A DNA stretch of 64,000 nt from JTS-RE37 sp963756115 (GCA_963756115.1 CAVWMN010000010.1:1240001-1304000), one strand, 5' to 3'; shown: positions 10,689 through 20,240, counted from the first letter of the stretch. Made by a program: numbers and translations. The notes: generated by a model not told the origin, from the letters alone.

Positions 10689-10704
10689 TACGTATTTATA
10701 CGTA
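10689..10704 (-). promoter_or_regulatory. NarL-like 7-2-7 inverted repeat upstream of the nitrate reductase
   Basis: TACGTAT-TT-ATACGTA is a perfect inverted repeat of a 7-base half-site with 2-base spacing, the layout of NarL/NarP sites in enterobacteria (consensus near TACYNMT). On the minus strand it is followed 6 bases later by TATTTTG, one base short of the Bacteroidota -7 consensus TAnnTTTG. It is the cleanest of four such sites in the island. Confidence 0.6.
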
Positions 10705-11080
10705 GTGTTTTTATAGTAAAAGTTAGGCGGTATTTTAAGAGTACACTAATAATTTAACAGGGAAACGTCTATATGTTCAAAGCCAACCGCAACAGTAGGC
10801 TGCCAGCGGGAGACTTTCAGCTTTTCGGTTACAGGTGCCATTTGTACGGATCCAACCTAACTGTATCAAATCTGCGTGTGGCCGCGGGAGAATCTATAAA
10901 ACGTATGCCTGAAGAACGAAGCCCATTTGTAATGCGTGGATCGGTTCATAACCAATCAAATAGCATGATTTAAATAAAAATCAATAAAATACATAACAAA
11001 ACAGGTGATTGAACCGTTATTTAAGTAGTTCGTCCTTTTACACAAATCCATTATATTTGAATTAAAACAACCCGTAGCCG
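10705..11080. other. Intergenic region between nitrate reductase and beta-lactamase-like gene
   Basis: About 375 bases between divergent genes, AT-rich near 10960-11060, where the promoter of the rightward gene should lie. No convincing coding frame; a 66-codon frame at 10773 lacks any recognisable feature and is treated as chance. Confidence 0.35.
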
Positions 11081-12382
11081 ATGCAGCGATTTACTATCAT
11101 GGCAGAATGTGCATTTTTGTCCTTAACGCTTTTTGCCGTTTTGCTTAGTTCGTTTACCCCTGAATCACCCCCAGCTCCGCCTGAAACTATCGCTGCTTCA
11201 AGGCTGGCTAAAGCAGTAGTTAGCGCTGAAGAAACGGAAGTATATATCGCCCGGAAACAACAACTGCAGAATGCCCTGCTGGCTTATTTTAACAATGCGA
11301 TAGCCTCCGGTGACATTGTAGGGGCTGGGGTAAGTATCATAAAGGGAGATTCTATTCTTATTTCAGATGGATTCGGCAAAAGGATCAGCAACAAAAACAT
11401 CCCTGTCGACGGGCAAACTGTCTTCAGGCTTGGATCCTTATCAAAAGGATTTGCAGGGGTACTGGCGGCTGAGTTAAAGGATGAAGGGAAATTAGCCTGG
11501 AATGATAAGGTAATTGATTATCTCCCGGAATTTCAATTGGGAGATCTCAGTAATACCACGCAAATCACCCTTGCAAACATCTTATCACATACCTCCGGTA
11601 CACCATACCACAGCTTTACCAACCTGGTTGAAGCCGGATTGCCTATGGCGACCATTGCGGGGCGCTTCGGCGAGGTGGTACCCATCAGCAAGCCCGGTTT
11701 GCTGTACAGCTACCAGAATGCCATGTTTGCCCTTTGCGGGGAGATTATGTATAAAGCTACAGGTCAGAACATCGCAACCTCTTTAAACAAAAGGTTTTTC
11801 AATCCGTTGGGGATGTGCAGCACCAGTATGGATTATGAAACCCTGGAACATACTGAAAATGTTGCCATGCCCCACATAAAAAGGCGAAGTGGGTGGAGAA
11901 AGATACCGTTAACAGATAACTATTACAACGCCATTGCAGCCGGCGGCATCAATGCCAGTGCGCTGGATATGGCCAAATGGATGCGGTTTTTGCTAGGGCA
12001 TAACCCCGAGGTACTCAGCAAAACTGCTTTAGCGGAGGCATTTAACCCCTTTATTGAAATAACCGGCAACAATAAATATTACCACAGGTGGCCTGGACAC
12101 CAGCGGTCTTATTATGGTTTTGGATGGCGCATTCATAAGTATGTGGAGAAAAATGCTACGGTTGAAAAAACAATTTGGCACCACGGAGGCAGTGTAAACA
12201 ACTACAGAAATGAAATCGCACTTTATCCAGAAGCAGACCTGGGGATCTGTGTCCTCTTAAACAGTAATTCCAGGCTTGCAAAAACGGTCATTCCAGACCT
12301 GCATGAGATCGTAAACCAAATTTATAAAACCCCATCTTCCGGTACCCATACGGGCAACACTGTTGCACTGAAGTCCTTCTAA
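11081..12382 (+). CDS. Serine hydrolase, class C beta-lactamase-like
   Basis: 433 residues. The N-terminus is hydrophobic (AFLSLTLFAVLLSSFTPE), a signal peptide or anchor. Catalytic motifs of the beta-lactamase/transpeptidase-like superfamily are in order: SxxK at about residues 119-122 (GSLSKG), YxN at 211-213 (YSYQNAMF), and a KTG-equivalent HHGGSV near residue 372. Members include AmpC enzymes, D-aminopeptidases and esterases; sequence alone does not show which, so drug resistance should not be assumed. It stands inside the nitrate island but is divergent from the reductase, with nothing tying it to nitrate use. Confidence 0.85.
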   Translation: MQRFTIMAECAFLSLTLFAVLLSSFTPESPPAPPETIAASRLAKAVVSAEETEVYIARKQQLQNALLAYFNNAIASGDIVGAGVSIIKGDSILISDGFGKRISNKNIPVDGQTVFRLGSLSKGFAGVLAAELKDEGKLAWNDKVIDYLPEFQLGDLSNTTQITLANILSHTSGTPYHSFTNLVEAGLPMATIAGRFGEVVPISKPGLLYSYQNAMFALCGEIMYKATGQNIATSLNKRFFNPLGMCSTSMDYETLEHTENVAMPHIKRRSGWRKIPLTDNYYNAIAAGGINASALDMAKWMRFLLGHNPEVLSKTALAEAFNPFIEITGNNKYYHRWPGHQRSYYGFGWRIHKYVEKNATVEKTIWHHGGSVNNYRNEIALYPEADLGICVLLNSNSRLAKTVIPDLHEIVNQIYKTPSSGTHTGNTVALKSF

Positions 12383-12510
12383 GGGGTATTTCGGGATTCG
12401 AACAGGCACTATTGATACTTAATAAAGGCATGGAAGATCCTGCATGAAAATCCGGGGAATCCGTCACCGGGCAGGGACTCAGGGATTTAATGGTCGGTTG
12501 TATCCAAAAG

Positions 12511-12795
12511 CTAACTCCCGGCAAAGGGTGTCCCGAAGATCCCCACTGCCAGTTCCGCCCAGACAAGTAAAAATGCCACCACAATGGCAATACAGATGGC
12601 CAGCCGGACCCGGAAATCAATAATTTTCCTGATTGCAAACTCACAAAGCAGGCCCGTACCAAGCAGGAGTATTGCCATGATGGCAAAATCAGCAAAGGTC
12701 CAGGAAACTTCATCGGTGAATTGCATCCCAACGAGGGGGATAAGCAATAGTATGGCGACCGCGATTACAATTCTACCAAGTCTTTTGTTTTTCAT
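12511..12795 (-). CDS. Small integral membrane protein
   Basis: 94 residues with three hydrophobic helices (about 8-23, 36-53 and 63-86) and a basic N-terminus (MKNKRLGR). No catalytic motif. This type of three-helix protein is common in flavobacteria and has no assigned role. It is monocistronic, convergent with the beta-lactamase-like gene; the 215 bases upstream hold no other gene. Coding status is supported by the clear alternation of helices and short polar loops. Confidence 0.65.
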   Translation of the reverse strand: MKNKRLGRIVIAVAILLLIPLVGMQFTDEVSWTFADFAIMAILLLGTGLLCEFAIRKIIDFRVRLAICIAIVVAFLLVWAELAVGIFGTPFAGS

Positions 12796-13010
12796 GATTA
12801 CAAGTTATCTAAATCAGACATAAAGTACTTTGAAACACAAAGTAAAATAAAAAAATGGTAGCAGCAAATATTATTTTCAGAAATACAGTACAGGATGAAG
12901 CTTAACCGACAGCCAGCATCCGGTTTAACCCGGATGCAAATTTTATTTACAGCCAGGGCCGGCATTTAATCATACAACAACCAGGTTAGCCGGGTTGAAA
13001 GTCGCTCCGC

Positions 13011-13725
13011 TTATACTAAATTGTGCTCCCTGGCTTTTTTGGATAGGTCTATCAGGTTCTTAACACCCATTTTACGCATCAGGTTAAAGCGATGGGTCTC
13101 TATGGTACGTTTGCTTTTATGCAGTTTTTCGGAAATTTGCCTGTTCGTCAATCCGGAGAGTACCAACTCCAGGATTTGAAGTTCCTTACTGGTAAGGTCG
13201 AAGGGATCTGCTTTCTCATCCTGCATAACCTTACCTCCGGTAACCTGTTTCCCGGGGTTCAGCAAATTAGTGACCAACACATTGGAAATATCGCCGCTAA
13301 AATATTTGCCTCCATCCCGCACTGTATGGATCGCTTTAAGGAATTCGGCCTTCCCGGTATCTTTTAAAAGGTACCCGCTGGCGCCGGCACTGACCGATTT
13401 TAAGATGTATTCTTCAGAATCGTGCATGGAGAGAATAATGCTCTTTGTAGCCACGCGAGTGCCTGGAGAGTTCTTCCACCGCATCGATACCGTTCATTTC
13501 CGGCATCCGGATATCGATGATCAATATATCCGGTTTCTTGTCGAGGACCATTGCCACCGCTTCTTTGCCATTGGAGGCCTCCCCTATCACCTCTAAATTT
13601 GTGTCTTCCTCCAGCAAGGCACGGATCCCATCCCGTACCAGGGAATGGTCATCGGCCAGCACAATACGTATCGATTGATTCAAAATCCTGTTTTTTCTAT
13701 GGGAACAAATATAGGATAAAACCAA
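13011..13725 (-). pseudogene. NarL/FixJ-family response regulator, frameshifted
   Basis: Together the two frames give a full regulator of about 220 residues: receiver domain (IRIVLADDHSLVRDGIRAL, phospho-Asp in ILIIDIRMPEMNG, Lys in GYLLKDTGK) and a LuxR-type helix-turn-helix (LTSKELQILELVLSGLTNRQI, then KSKRTIETHRFNLMRKMGV). The frame breaks at about 13449-13456, after VEELSRHS and before ATKSIILSMHDSEE; removing one base restores it. The likely start is the TTG at 13683, since a TATATTTG promoter box lies at 13706-13713. Known relatives control nitrate/nitrite genes; the location beside NarK and the reductase and the operator in its own promoter suggest the same role and autoregulation. The lesion may be a read error. 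Confidence 0.85.
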
Positions 13726-13745
13726 AAACTACGTATTGATACGGT
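13706..13745 (-). promoter_or_regulatory. Promoter and NarL-like site of the response regulator
   Basis: On the minus strand TACGTAT/ATACGTA-like half-sites (plus strand TACGTAT-TG-ATACGGT, 13730-13745) precede TATATTTG (13713-13706), a match to the TAnnTTTG -7 box. The right half-site deviates in two positions. The first plausible start codon is 23 bases after the box. Confidence 0.5.
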
Positions 13746-13818
13746 AAATAGCAGGGATTTATCACTGCGCGGATCACGATGCCGGTATCCCGGAGATGAG
13801 GCTGGCAGGAAATATGAC

Positions 13819-13853
13819 AAAAAAAGATCACCCGGCGCGAACTCAGCGCCGGG
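13819..13853 (-). terminator. Terminator of the narK-porin unit
   Basis: On the minus strand an 8-bp GC stem (CCCGGCGC / GCGCCGGG) with a 7-base loop is followed by TGATC and a run of seven T, 31 bases after the porin stop. It has the shape of an intrinsic terminator. Confidence 0.7.
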
Positions 13854-13883
13854 ATTGCTTACCCCCTGCAGGTCAAAAAGGGG

Positions 13884-15170
13884 CTATTCCCTGTCTGTAT
13901 TGAGAAATTTCGGTTTCAGGGTCAACATCGCCCAGGCCCAGTACTGATTAGTGGCAGCAACATCCTCAGTTACCCCCTTTATTTCATACAGGCCACTGCC
14001 AGTAAACATTTGTGAATACCCCAACTGCACTGAGTAACCGCTGAAGGAACGGGAAAATACCAGGTCGAGTTCGGTACCCAGATACGTAATACCATCCGGT
14101 AATTCCTGCTCCCCGCCAAAATTTAAAACCTGGATTAGCAAACCTGATTTTTCTCCCAGTTTGAAATTAGCACTGGCATGGATATCCATAAGTCCGACTG
14201 AATTGGCATGATTGCCAACATAGAAATAATCCATAAACCCGTTAAACTTGTGGTTGGTGCCGTATAAAGGAAAAAATGCTTCTGTCCTTTCTCCGGTTTC
14301 CGCCTTATCCCCACTGATCAATTCTGTTCCAAGGCCTAAACCAATTTTATCAGTAGCCTGGTACGTGAAGTCCAGTCCCAAAAGGTAAGCGCCGGAAACC
14401 GCCAGGTCATTCTGAAGTTGGCCGGTTTGAAAATACGCATTGAGGGCTGTACCAAATTTTCCTTTTTTTAGATCCCAGTGGGTACCCATCGTTTGAAGGT
14501 TGTTGGTGCCGTTGCCCGTTGTGTCATCTCCCAAAAATTCCTGGAACCCGTTGTTCAGCAACAGCAAACTCCCCGACAAGCCTTTCCAATTTTGTTTCAG
14601 ATACAAATATTGCATCGTCTTATATGAAAAAAATCCCATGGTGTTGTAGGCTGTACCCACGGATTGAAACCCCGCCGGATTGTCAAAATCCTGATTGAAT
14701 GCGATACCCAGTTCGACCTGGGATCTTTCCCTGGAATATTTCAACAGTGCAGCATCGTGGTTCCGGGCCTGCTGTGTCCAGTCAACACTCCCGAAAATCC
14801 GCTGATCGTCATAGCTAATGAGCTGCCGACCCAGTTTCGCGAAGAATCCACTTCCCAGGTCAATTTCCGCCCACGCCTCAAAGACGGCAAACGAATTATT
14901 GCTGTCCTCCGGTTGCAGCTGCCGGTTCTCCCCCCAGACCAACACATCCTGAAAACTCAGGTAGAATGCGTAGGCTTCCATGGTATATCCGGCATTGAGC
15001 CTTATCCGCGTAGCCACTGCATAGCCAGCATCCAAGCTGTCAGCAATGATACTTCCGAATCCGTGCCGGTATTCGGTTCGGGGGCGGAATTCGCCGTCCA
15101 GAATGAACTGGGCTTCTATATGCTGGACGAATAATACCAGCCCCATCCATAAAATTAAATTCCTTCTCAT
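13884..15170 (-). CDS. Outer-membrane porin of the alginate-export type
   Basis: 428 residues with a signal peptide (LILWMGLVLFVQHIEAQ). The mature part starts FILDGEFRPRTEYRHGFG and continues as alternating beta strands with aromatic girdles, as in the alginate-export (AlgE-like) porin family; AKLGRQLISYDDQRIFGSVDW is the characteristic block, and the chain ends in a beta strand-like segment. It lies 42 bases after narK on the same strand, so the two are likely co-transcribed; the inference is that it lets nitrate or nitrite cross the outer membrane. The family name does not imply alginate here. Confidence 0.75.
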   Translation of the reverse strand: MRRNLILWMGLVLFVQHIEAQFILDGEFRPRTEYRHGFGSIIADSLDAGYAVATRIRLNAGYTMEAYAFYLSFQDVLVWGENRQLQPEDSNNSFAVFEAWAEIDLGSGFFAKLGRQLISYDDQRIFGSVDWTQQARNHDAALLKYSRERSQVELGIAFNQDFDNPAGFQSVGTAYNTMGFFSYKTMQYLYLKQNWKGLSGSLLLLNNGFQEFLGDDTTGNGTNNLQTMGTHWDLKKGKFGTALNAYFQTGQLQNDLAVSGAYLLGLDFTYQATDKIGLGLGTELISGDKAETGERTEAFFPLYGTNHKFNGFMDYFYVGNHANSVGLMDIHASANFKLGEKSGLLIQVLNFGGEQELPDGITYLGTELDLVFSRSFSGYSVQLGYSQMFTGSGLYEIKGVTEDVAATNQYWAWAMLTLKPKFLNTDRE

Positions 15171-15212
15171 ACCGATTGTTTTGGTTACTGACTATGACCC
15201 GGATCTGTTCCT

Positions 15213-16628
15213 CTATTTATCCGCTCCTGCCAGTTGTAATCCCTTGATTTCTTCAATAGCCGCTTTCTCATCTGCGGTAGCAAACCTGATGGCCAGGGAG
15301 AGCACGGCAGAGACTACAATAAAACCCCCAATTAGAAAATACCCGCTCGATACAGCAGAAGATGCGGCTGATGCCTGGGCGGCCCTCATGGCCTCTTCAC
15401 CCAGGGCACTGTTGGCCTGCAAGGCAGTGCTTTCGGCTACGGCGGATTTGGATTTCAGCAACATAGCAGCCAGGAAGGCCCCCACATTGCCCCCCGCACC
15501 TACAATTCCGGAGATGGATCCGATAGCCTTATTATTGATAAAGGGAACAACGGAAAAGGTGGCTCCTTCCGCCATTTGAACCGTCAGGCTAAAAGCTATT
15601 AGAAACACCATACCCACGATCAGGCTTGTGGTAACTGAAAATACCGAAAGCATGATCCCCTCTGCGGCCAGGATAAGTGCCAGGAATAGGACCCTCCCAC
15701 GCAAGCCGCGTAACCTGCCGAACAGGTCCCCGAAATAACCGCCCAAGGTCCGGGCAAAAATGTTCATAAGGGCAAAGGAGAGCACCAAATTCCCTGCGGT
15801 AAGCCGGTCCAGGCCAAACCGGTTCTGCAGATAATCGTCCATGGTTCCGTAAACGGTGAGTTCTATACCAAAGCAGGCTGCATAGACCACAAAGAGGATC
15901 CACACCCTGTAATCCTTTAAAGTACTTAGGAAAGGAACCTCATCTTTTTTTAGAAGGGGCATTTTGCCTTCCTTTTTTAACGCAGAAAAATTACCTTCCG
16001 GAGTGTCCGTAGTAAAGAAATAATAAATGATACCCATCAAAAGGCAAACGATCCCGGCGATCACCATGGCATAGCGCCAGGCTGCCTCATCAGCTATCCC
16101 GAAACTAACCACTGCCGCAGCTATCAGTGGCATCCCCAAGCGGTTGGCACCTCCCCCGAGGTTACCCCAGCCTGCAGACGTGGCATTTGCAGTCCCCACT
16201 ATATTCGGGGCAAACATAATAGAGGTATGGAACTGGGTAATTACAAAGGAAGCCCCTATAAAACCAATAAAAAGCCGGCATATCAGGAATTGCAGGGGGC
16301 TCTGCACAAAGCCGAGAAGGATGACAGGAATCGCACCGAGTACCAGCAAGTAGGTATAACATAACCTGGGTCCGTATGTATCACACAATTTCCCAATCAG
16401 TAACCGGGCAAAAACAGTACCGGTGACCGCAAGGATAACGGAATTCCATTTCTGGGAAGGCGTCAACCCCAGGTCCCTTTCCACATCCGGCATAAATGGA
16501 ACAATGCCGAACCAGGCAAAGAAACAAATGAAGAAGGCGATGGACGTTATCCAAAAAGTTCGTATGGGTAAACTTTTAACATTTAATAAATTCAATTTGG
16601 TGGCTTTTGCCGATACAATCCCTGACAT
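15213..16628 (-). CDS. narK: Nitrate/nitrite transporter, major facilitator family (NarK/NasA type)
   Basis: 471 residues from the ATG at 16628. The open frame extends further upstream to 16727, but that part covers a promoter box and operator and reads as non-coding. Twelve membrane helices are visible, with the family blocks FFAWFGIVPFMPDV, RLLIGKLCDTYGPRLCY and GWGNLGGGANR (a Gly-rich nitrate-signature-like segment), and a second one near GAGGNVGAF. It imports nitrate and possibly exports nitrite across the inner membrane. It is followed by the porin gene 42 bases downstream and divergent from nirB, with shared upstream operators. Confidence 0.92.
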   Translation of the reverse strand: MSGIVSAKATKLNLLNVKSLPIRTFWITSIAFFICFFAWFGIVPFMPDVERDLGLTPSQKWNSVILAVTGTVFARLLIGKLCDTYGPRLCYTYLLVLGAIPVILLGFVQSPLQFLICRLFIGFIGASFVITQFHTSIMFAPNIVGTANATSAGWGNLGGGANRLGMPLIAAAVVSFGIADEAAWRYAMVIAGIVCLLMGIIYYFFTTDTPEGNFSALKKEGKMPLLKKDEVPFLSTLKDYRVWILFVVYAACFGIELTVYGTMDDYLQNRFGLDRLTAGNLVLSFALMNIFARTLGGYFGDLFGRLRGLRGRVLFLALILAAEGIMLSVFSVTTSLIVGMVFLIAFSLTVQMAEGATFSVVPFINNKAIGSISGIVGAGGNVGAFLAAMLLKSKSAVAESTALQANSALGEEAMRAAQASAASSAVSSGYFLIGGFIVVSAVLSLAIRFATADEKAAIEEIKGLQLAGADK

Positions 16629-16690
16629 AACGAGCGTATTAATGGTTAAGAAACTATTTTCTGGTACGGTTATAAAACTAAATCCTGATA

Positions 16691-16722
16691 CAAAAATACG
16701 TATTTCTAAGTATTTATACGTA
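16691..16722 (-). promoter_or_regulatory. narK promoter with overlapping NarL-like sites
   Basis: On the minus strand a TATTTTTG box (16698-16691) matches TAnnTTTG. Directly upstream lie two overlapping 7-2-7 repeats: 16707-16722 (plus strand TAAGTAT-TT-ATACGTA, one mismatch) and 16697-16712 (TACGTAT-TT-CTAAGTA, two mismatches). Their centres are 10 bases apart, one helical turn. Confidence 0.55.
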
Positions 16723-17152
16723 TTCACACTAAGTAATTACATGTAAAAGCTAATTTTTGAGGAAACTGAAAAATCGGGGATGAAAATTTCAGGAATCAAA
16801 AAAAATCAGGGAATCAGATTAGCGTATTGAAGATGGCGGCATGTCTGACCTCCTTTCATGGAAGAACGAACGAACGTGGTTATATAAAAGATGTATACAG
16901 TTAGGTCTTATATATGGAAATGCCCGGTTTATATGCAGATTTAATGATTCCGGCAGCAACATTGTATTTGCGACCCATAGTCTCCCTGCCTGGTCATTTG
17001 GTACATAACGGTGTCCTTGAATAGTTGCAGGTACTTTTGCCGGATTGGTTTCAGCTCCCTGGTATGACAAGTGCTCCCCATACTCTCCGGAGGTTTTCAG
17101 TGGAGAACTTTATAATTTCCGGTATGAATTTTTATACTATTCCTATTTTATC
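16723..17152. other. Divergent intergenic region narK/nirB
   Basis: About 430 bases with no credible gene between the two operator clusters. A few open frames lack features. No hairpin or riboswitch was recognised. Confidence 0.4.
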
Positions 17153-17207
17153 TACGTATTTATTTTTATAAAATTAGTATATATATACGTATTTATACTT
17201 ATTTTTG
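17153..17207 (+). promoter_or_regulatory. nirB promoter with NarL-like sites
   Basis: TACGTAT-TT-ATACTTA (17186-17201, one mismatch) runs into TATTTTTG (17200-17207), a TAnnTTTG -7 box 25 bases before the nirB ATG. A further TACGTAT half-site with weak partner lies at 17153-17168, and another TACGTAT overlaps the start codon (17228-17234). This is the same box-plus-operator arrangement as at narK. Confidence 0.55.
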
Positions 17208-17232
17208 CCCTGTAACAATAAATTGACTACGT

Positions 17233-19749
17233 ATGAAAACCGTAATTGTTGTTGGAAATGGAATGGTGGGGTACAAGTTCTGCGAGAAATTTACGGCGAA
17301 GGCCGACAAGAGATCCTTCAGGCTCATCGTATTTGGGGAAGAGCCCAGGGTTGCCTATGACAGGGTACACCTGAGCGAATATTTTGAAAATGGCGATGCA
17401 GAGCGATTGACCCTGGCACCCCGAAGCTGGTACCAGGAGAATGGCATTGAACTCCACACGGAGGAACGGGTTACGGATATCCACCGAAAATCAAAAAGCA
17501 TAACCACCTCCGGTGAAAGAACTATAGGATATGACTATCTGGTTCTGGCTACGGGGTCCGCCCCTTTTGTACCGGCGATGAACGGGGTTGACAAGGAAGG
17601 GGTATTTGTTTACAGGACGATTGAGGACCTTGAAAAAACCCTGGCGTATGCCCAAAAAATAAAATCCACCAAAAAGTCCCCCAGAGCCGCCATTCTGGGT
17701 GGCGGGCTATTGGGCCTGGAGGCGGCAAAGGCCGTAATGGATATGGGTCTGGAACCCCATGTGGTGGAATTTGCGCCTAAATTGATGCCCCGGCAACTCG
17801 ATACCAGGAGCAGCAAGGTTTTGCAGGTTAAACTGGAGTCAATGGGGATCAATATACACCTGAGCAAAGCTACCAACCAAATTTTAGGGAACGGGCACAT
17901 CACGGGAATGGAATTTGGCGAAGATGATGTGCTGCATGTAGATATGCTCGTCATCTCGGCGGGTATCCGGCCACGGGATGAACTGGGAAAGAACAGCGGG
18001 CTAGAAATGGGCACCCGGGGAGGGATTGTGGTTGACAAAACCATGAAAACATCAGATCCAAATATTTTTGCCATTGGGGAAACCGCGCTATACAACCAGA
18101 TGATATACGGCCTTGTCGCCCCGGGCTACGAAATGGCCCGGGTAGCGGTGGATCAGATAACCGGGGATTACGATACGGTTATGGCCGGTGAAATTGATAT
18201 GTCGACCAAACTGAAGTTGATCGGGGTGGATGTAGCCAGTTTCGGAACGCCGTTTATGCCGCCTGATAAAGGACATTCCATCATTTTTGAAAATAAGACG
18301 GAGAGTTTATACAAACGGATCAATGTTTCGCATGATGGCAAAAAACTGCTGGGCGGTATACTGGTTGGCGATGCCGGGGATTACAACATGCTCCTGCAGC
18401 TGTACCTGAACAGCATGCCCTTGCCGAAAAATCCCGAAAACCTGATCCTGGGCAGCCGGGGCGGGGACGCTGTGTCTTTCGGAAGTGCGCTCGATCTTCC
18501 CGATGCAGCGGTAATTTGCTCCTGCGAGGCAGTTTCCAAAGGCCAAATTTGCTGTTCTGTTAAAGATGACGGGAATGAATCGGTAAAAACCATTGCCAGG
18601 GCTACCAAGGCCACAACGGGATGTGGTGGCTGCAAGCCCATGGTGGAAGATCTGCTGAAAGGTACGTTGAAATCTTTGGGAAAGGTAGTCAGGGAAGCCA
18701 TCTGCGAACACTTTTATTACTCCCGGCAGGAACTTTACGATATCGTAAAACTCCGGGGTATCAAAGATTATGATGAATTACTGGACCTTGTAGGGAAAGG
18801 ACATGGCTGTGAAGTGTGCAAGCCCGCCGTTGCCGCCATCTTTGCAAGCATCTACAATGAAACGGCCAACCGGCAGGAGACCATTCAGGATACCAACGAC
18901 CGGTTTCTGGCCAATATCCAAAGAAACGGGACCTATTCTGTGGTCCCACGGGTTCCAGCCGGGGAAATAAGCCCCAAACAACTCCTGGCCATAGGCAGGA
19001 TCGCACAAAAATATGACCTCTACACCAAGATCACGGGAGGACAACGGATCGATATGTTCGGTGCGAGGTTACACGAATTGCCGCTTATCTGGGAAGAATT
19101 GATCCTTGAAGGGTTTGAAACGGGACAAGCGTATGGCAAATCACTCCGTACCGTAAAAAGCTGTGTTGGTTCTACATGGTGCCGGTATGGGATGGACGAG
19201 AGTGTCAGTTTTGCCATTGAAATAGAAAACAGGTATAAAGGGATACGCTCCCCACACAAGATAAAGGGCGGGGTTTCCGGGTGTATCCGTGAATGTGCCG
19301 AAGCCCGGGGAAAGGATTTTGGCTTTATCGCTGTAGAAGGCGGATGGAATGTCTACATCTGCGGAAACGGTGGTGCCAACCCGAAACATGCCCAGCTACT
19401 GGTGGAAAAAGTGGATAATGCCACAGCCATAAAATATGTGGACCGCTTTTTAATGTACTACATACAGACAGCCCCGCCGTTGACAAGGACCGCTGCCTGG
19501 CTCGACAAACTGGAGGGCGGCATCGATTATGTAAAGGATGTGGTCATCAACGACTGCCTGGGGATCGCGGACCAGTTAGACAAGGATATGCAGCACCTTG
19601 TGGATACCTATACATGCGAGTGGAAGGAAGCGGTTGAAAACCCTGAAATCCGTGCCCGGTATACCCATTTTGTGAACAGTGAAGAAGCAGACGATTCCAT
19701 TGAATTTGTATCCCTGAGGGAGCAGAAAATGCCCAAAGCCTGGACATGA
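17233..19749 (+). CDS. nirB: NAD(P)H-dependent assimilatory nitrite reductase, large subunit
   Basis: 838 residues, the normal length of NirB. Order of domains: FAD/NAD(P)H reductase (VVGNGMVGYKFCEKF at the start; second nucleotide fold AAILGGGLLGLEAAKA), two BFD-like 2Fe-2S segments (CSCEAVSKGQICCSV...CGGCKP and CEHFYYSRQELYD...CEVCKP), then the siroheme/4Fe-4S catalytic half. The cluster ligands are Cys644 and Cys650 (SCVGSTWCRYG) and Cys684 and Cys688 (GCIRECAEA). It reduces nitrite to ammonium in the cytoplasm with NirD. First gene of a rightward unit nirB-nirD-DUF4202-sensor kinase. Confidence 0.96.
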   Translation: MKTVIVVGNGMVGYKFCEKFTAKADKRSFRLIVFGEEPRVAYDRVHLSEYFENGDAERLTLAPRSWYQENGIELHTEERVTDIHRKSKSITTSGERTIGYDYLVLATGSAPFVPAMNGVDKEGVFVYRTIEDLEKTLAYAQKIKSTKKSPRAAILGGGLLGLEAAKAVMDMGLEPHVVEFAPKLMPRQLDTRSSKVLQVKLESMGINIHLSKATNQILGNGHITGMEFGEDDVLHVDMLVISAGIRPRDELGKNSGLEMGTRGGIVVDKTMKTSDPNIFAIGETALYNQMIYGLVAPGYEMARVAVDQITGDYDTVMAGEIDMSTKLKLIGVDVASFGTPFMPPDKGHSIIFENKTESLYKRINVSHDGKKLLGGILVGDAGDYNMLLQLYLNSMPLPKNPENLILGSRGGDAVSFGSALDLPDAAVICSCEAVSKGQICCSVKDDGNESVKTIARATKATTGCGGCKPMVEDLLKGTLKSLGKVVREAICEHFYYSRQELYDIVKLRGIKDYDELLDLVGKGHGCEVCKPAVAAIFASIYNETANRQETIQDTNDRFLANIQRNGTYSVVPRVPAGEISPKQLLAIGRIAQKYDLYTKITGGQRIDMFGARLHELPLIWEELILEGFETGQAYGKSLRTVKSCVGSTWCRYGMDESVSFAIEIENRYKGIRSPHKIKGGVSGCIRECAEARGKDFGFIAVEGGWNVYICGNGGANPKHAQLLVEKVDNATAIKYVDRFLMYYIQTAPPLTRTAAWLDKLEGGIDYVKDVVINDCLGIADQLDKDMQHLVDTYTCEWKEAVENPEIRARYTHFVNSEEADDSIEFVSLREQKMPKAWT

Positions 19750-19838
19750 CCCGTATACAGGACCCCTCGGAAAAATACGAGCCTATTTTTAGGGTCCTGC
19801 ATTGGGGGGCCGCAGGAACATATAGTTAAGAAATACAT

Positions 19839-20240
19839 ATGCCACAAAAAAATAAAAACATGATACTAACAGACCTAAACGGCAGCACAACGGTACGACC
19901 GGAAGGAGTATATTTTTGGTTTAAGGCCGCACCGGTTTCGAAATTCCCGAAGAATGGCGGTGCGTGCATAAAATATAAGGACAAACAGGTGGCGGTCTTT
20001 AACTTTACCCGCGAAGGAACCTGGTATGCCTGTCAGAATTTATGCCCGCATAAAATGGAGATGGTTTTGTCGCGGGGTATGATAGGTGAAGATCAGGGAG
20101 AACCTAAGGTGGCCTGTCCGCTTCATAAAAATACCTGGTCATTGCGGAACGGACAACACCTCAATGGGGATTTGAACTCCCTGGTCACCTATCCCGTTAA
20201 AGTAGAGAACGATTTTGTGTATATTGGTTTTTCTGAATAG
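19839..20240 (+). CDS. nirD: Nitrite reductase small subunit (Rieske-like)
   Basis: 133 residues; an internal ATG at 19860 (MILTDLNG) is an alternative start. The Rieske-type fold keeps both ligand pairs, CPHK (NLCPHKM) and CPLHKNTW, so a 2Fe-2S centre is possible; many NirD proteins have lost them. It acts with NirB in nitrite reduction. It lies 90 bases after nirB and 25 before the DUF4202 gene. Confidence 0.93.
   Translation: MPQKNKNMILTDLNGSTTVRPEGVYFWFKAAPVSKFPKNGGACIKYKDKQVAVFNFTREGTWYACQNLCPHKMEMVLSRGMIGEDQGEPKVACPLHKNTWSLRNGQHLNGDLNSLVTYPVKVENDFVYIGFSE

Noticed and set aside
11081..12382. Antibiotic-resistance gene
   Set aside because: Only superfamily motifs are visible; such proteins are often esterases or peptidases, so resistance is not supported.
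12385..12410. GGATTCGAAC-like sequence suggesting a tRNA T-arm
   Set aside because: The flanking bases do not form a 5-bp T-stem and no acceptor or anticodon arm follows.
12288..12731. 147-codon leftward open frame
   Set aside because: It is antisense to the end of the beta-lactamase-like gene and overlaps the better-supported small membrane protein in another frame.
16629..16727. N-terminal extension of NarK
   Set aside because: The extra 33 codons cover the TATTTTTG box and operator; the ATG at 16628 gives a normal NarK start.
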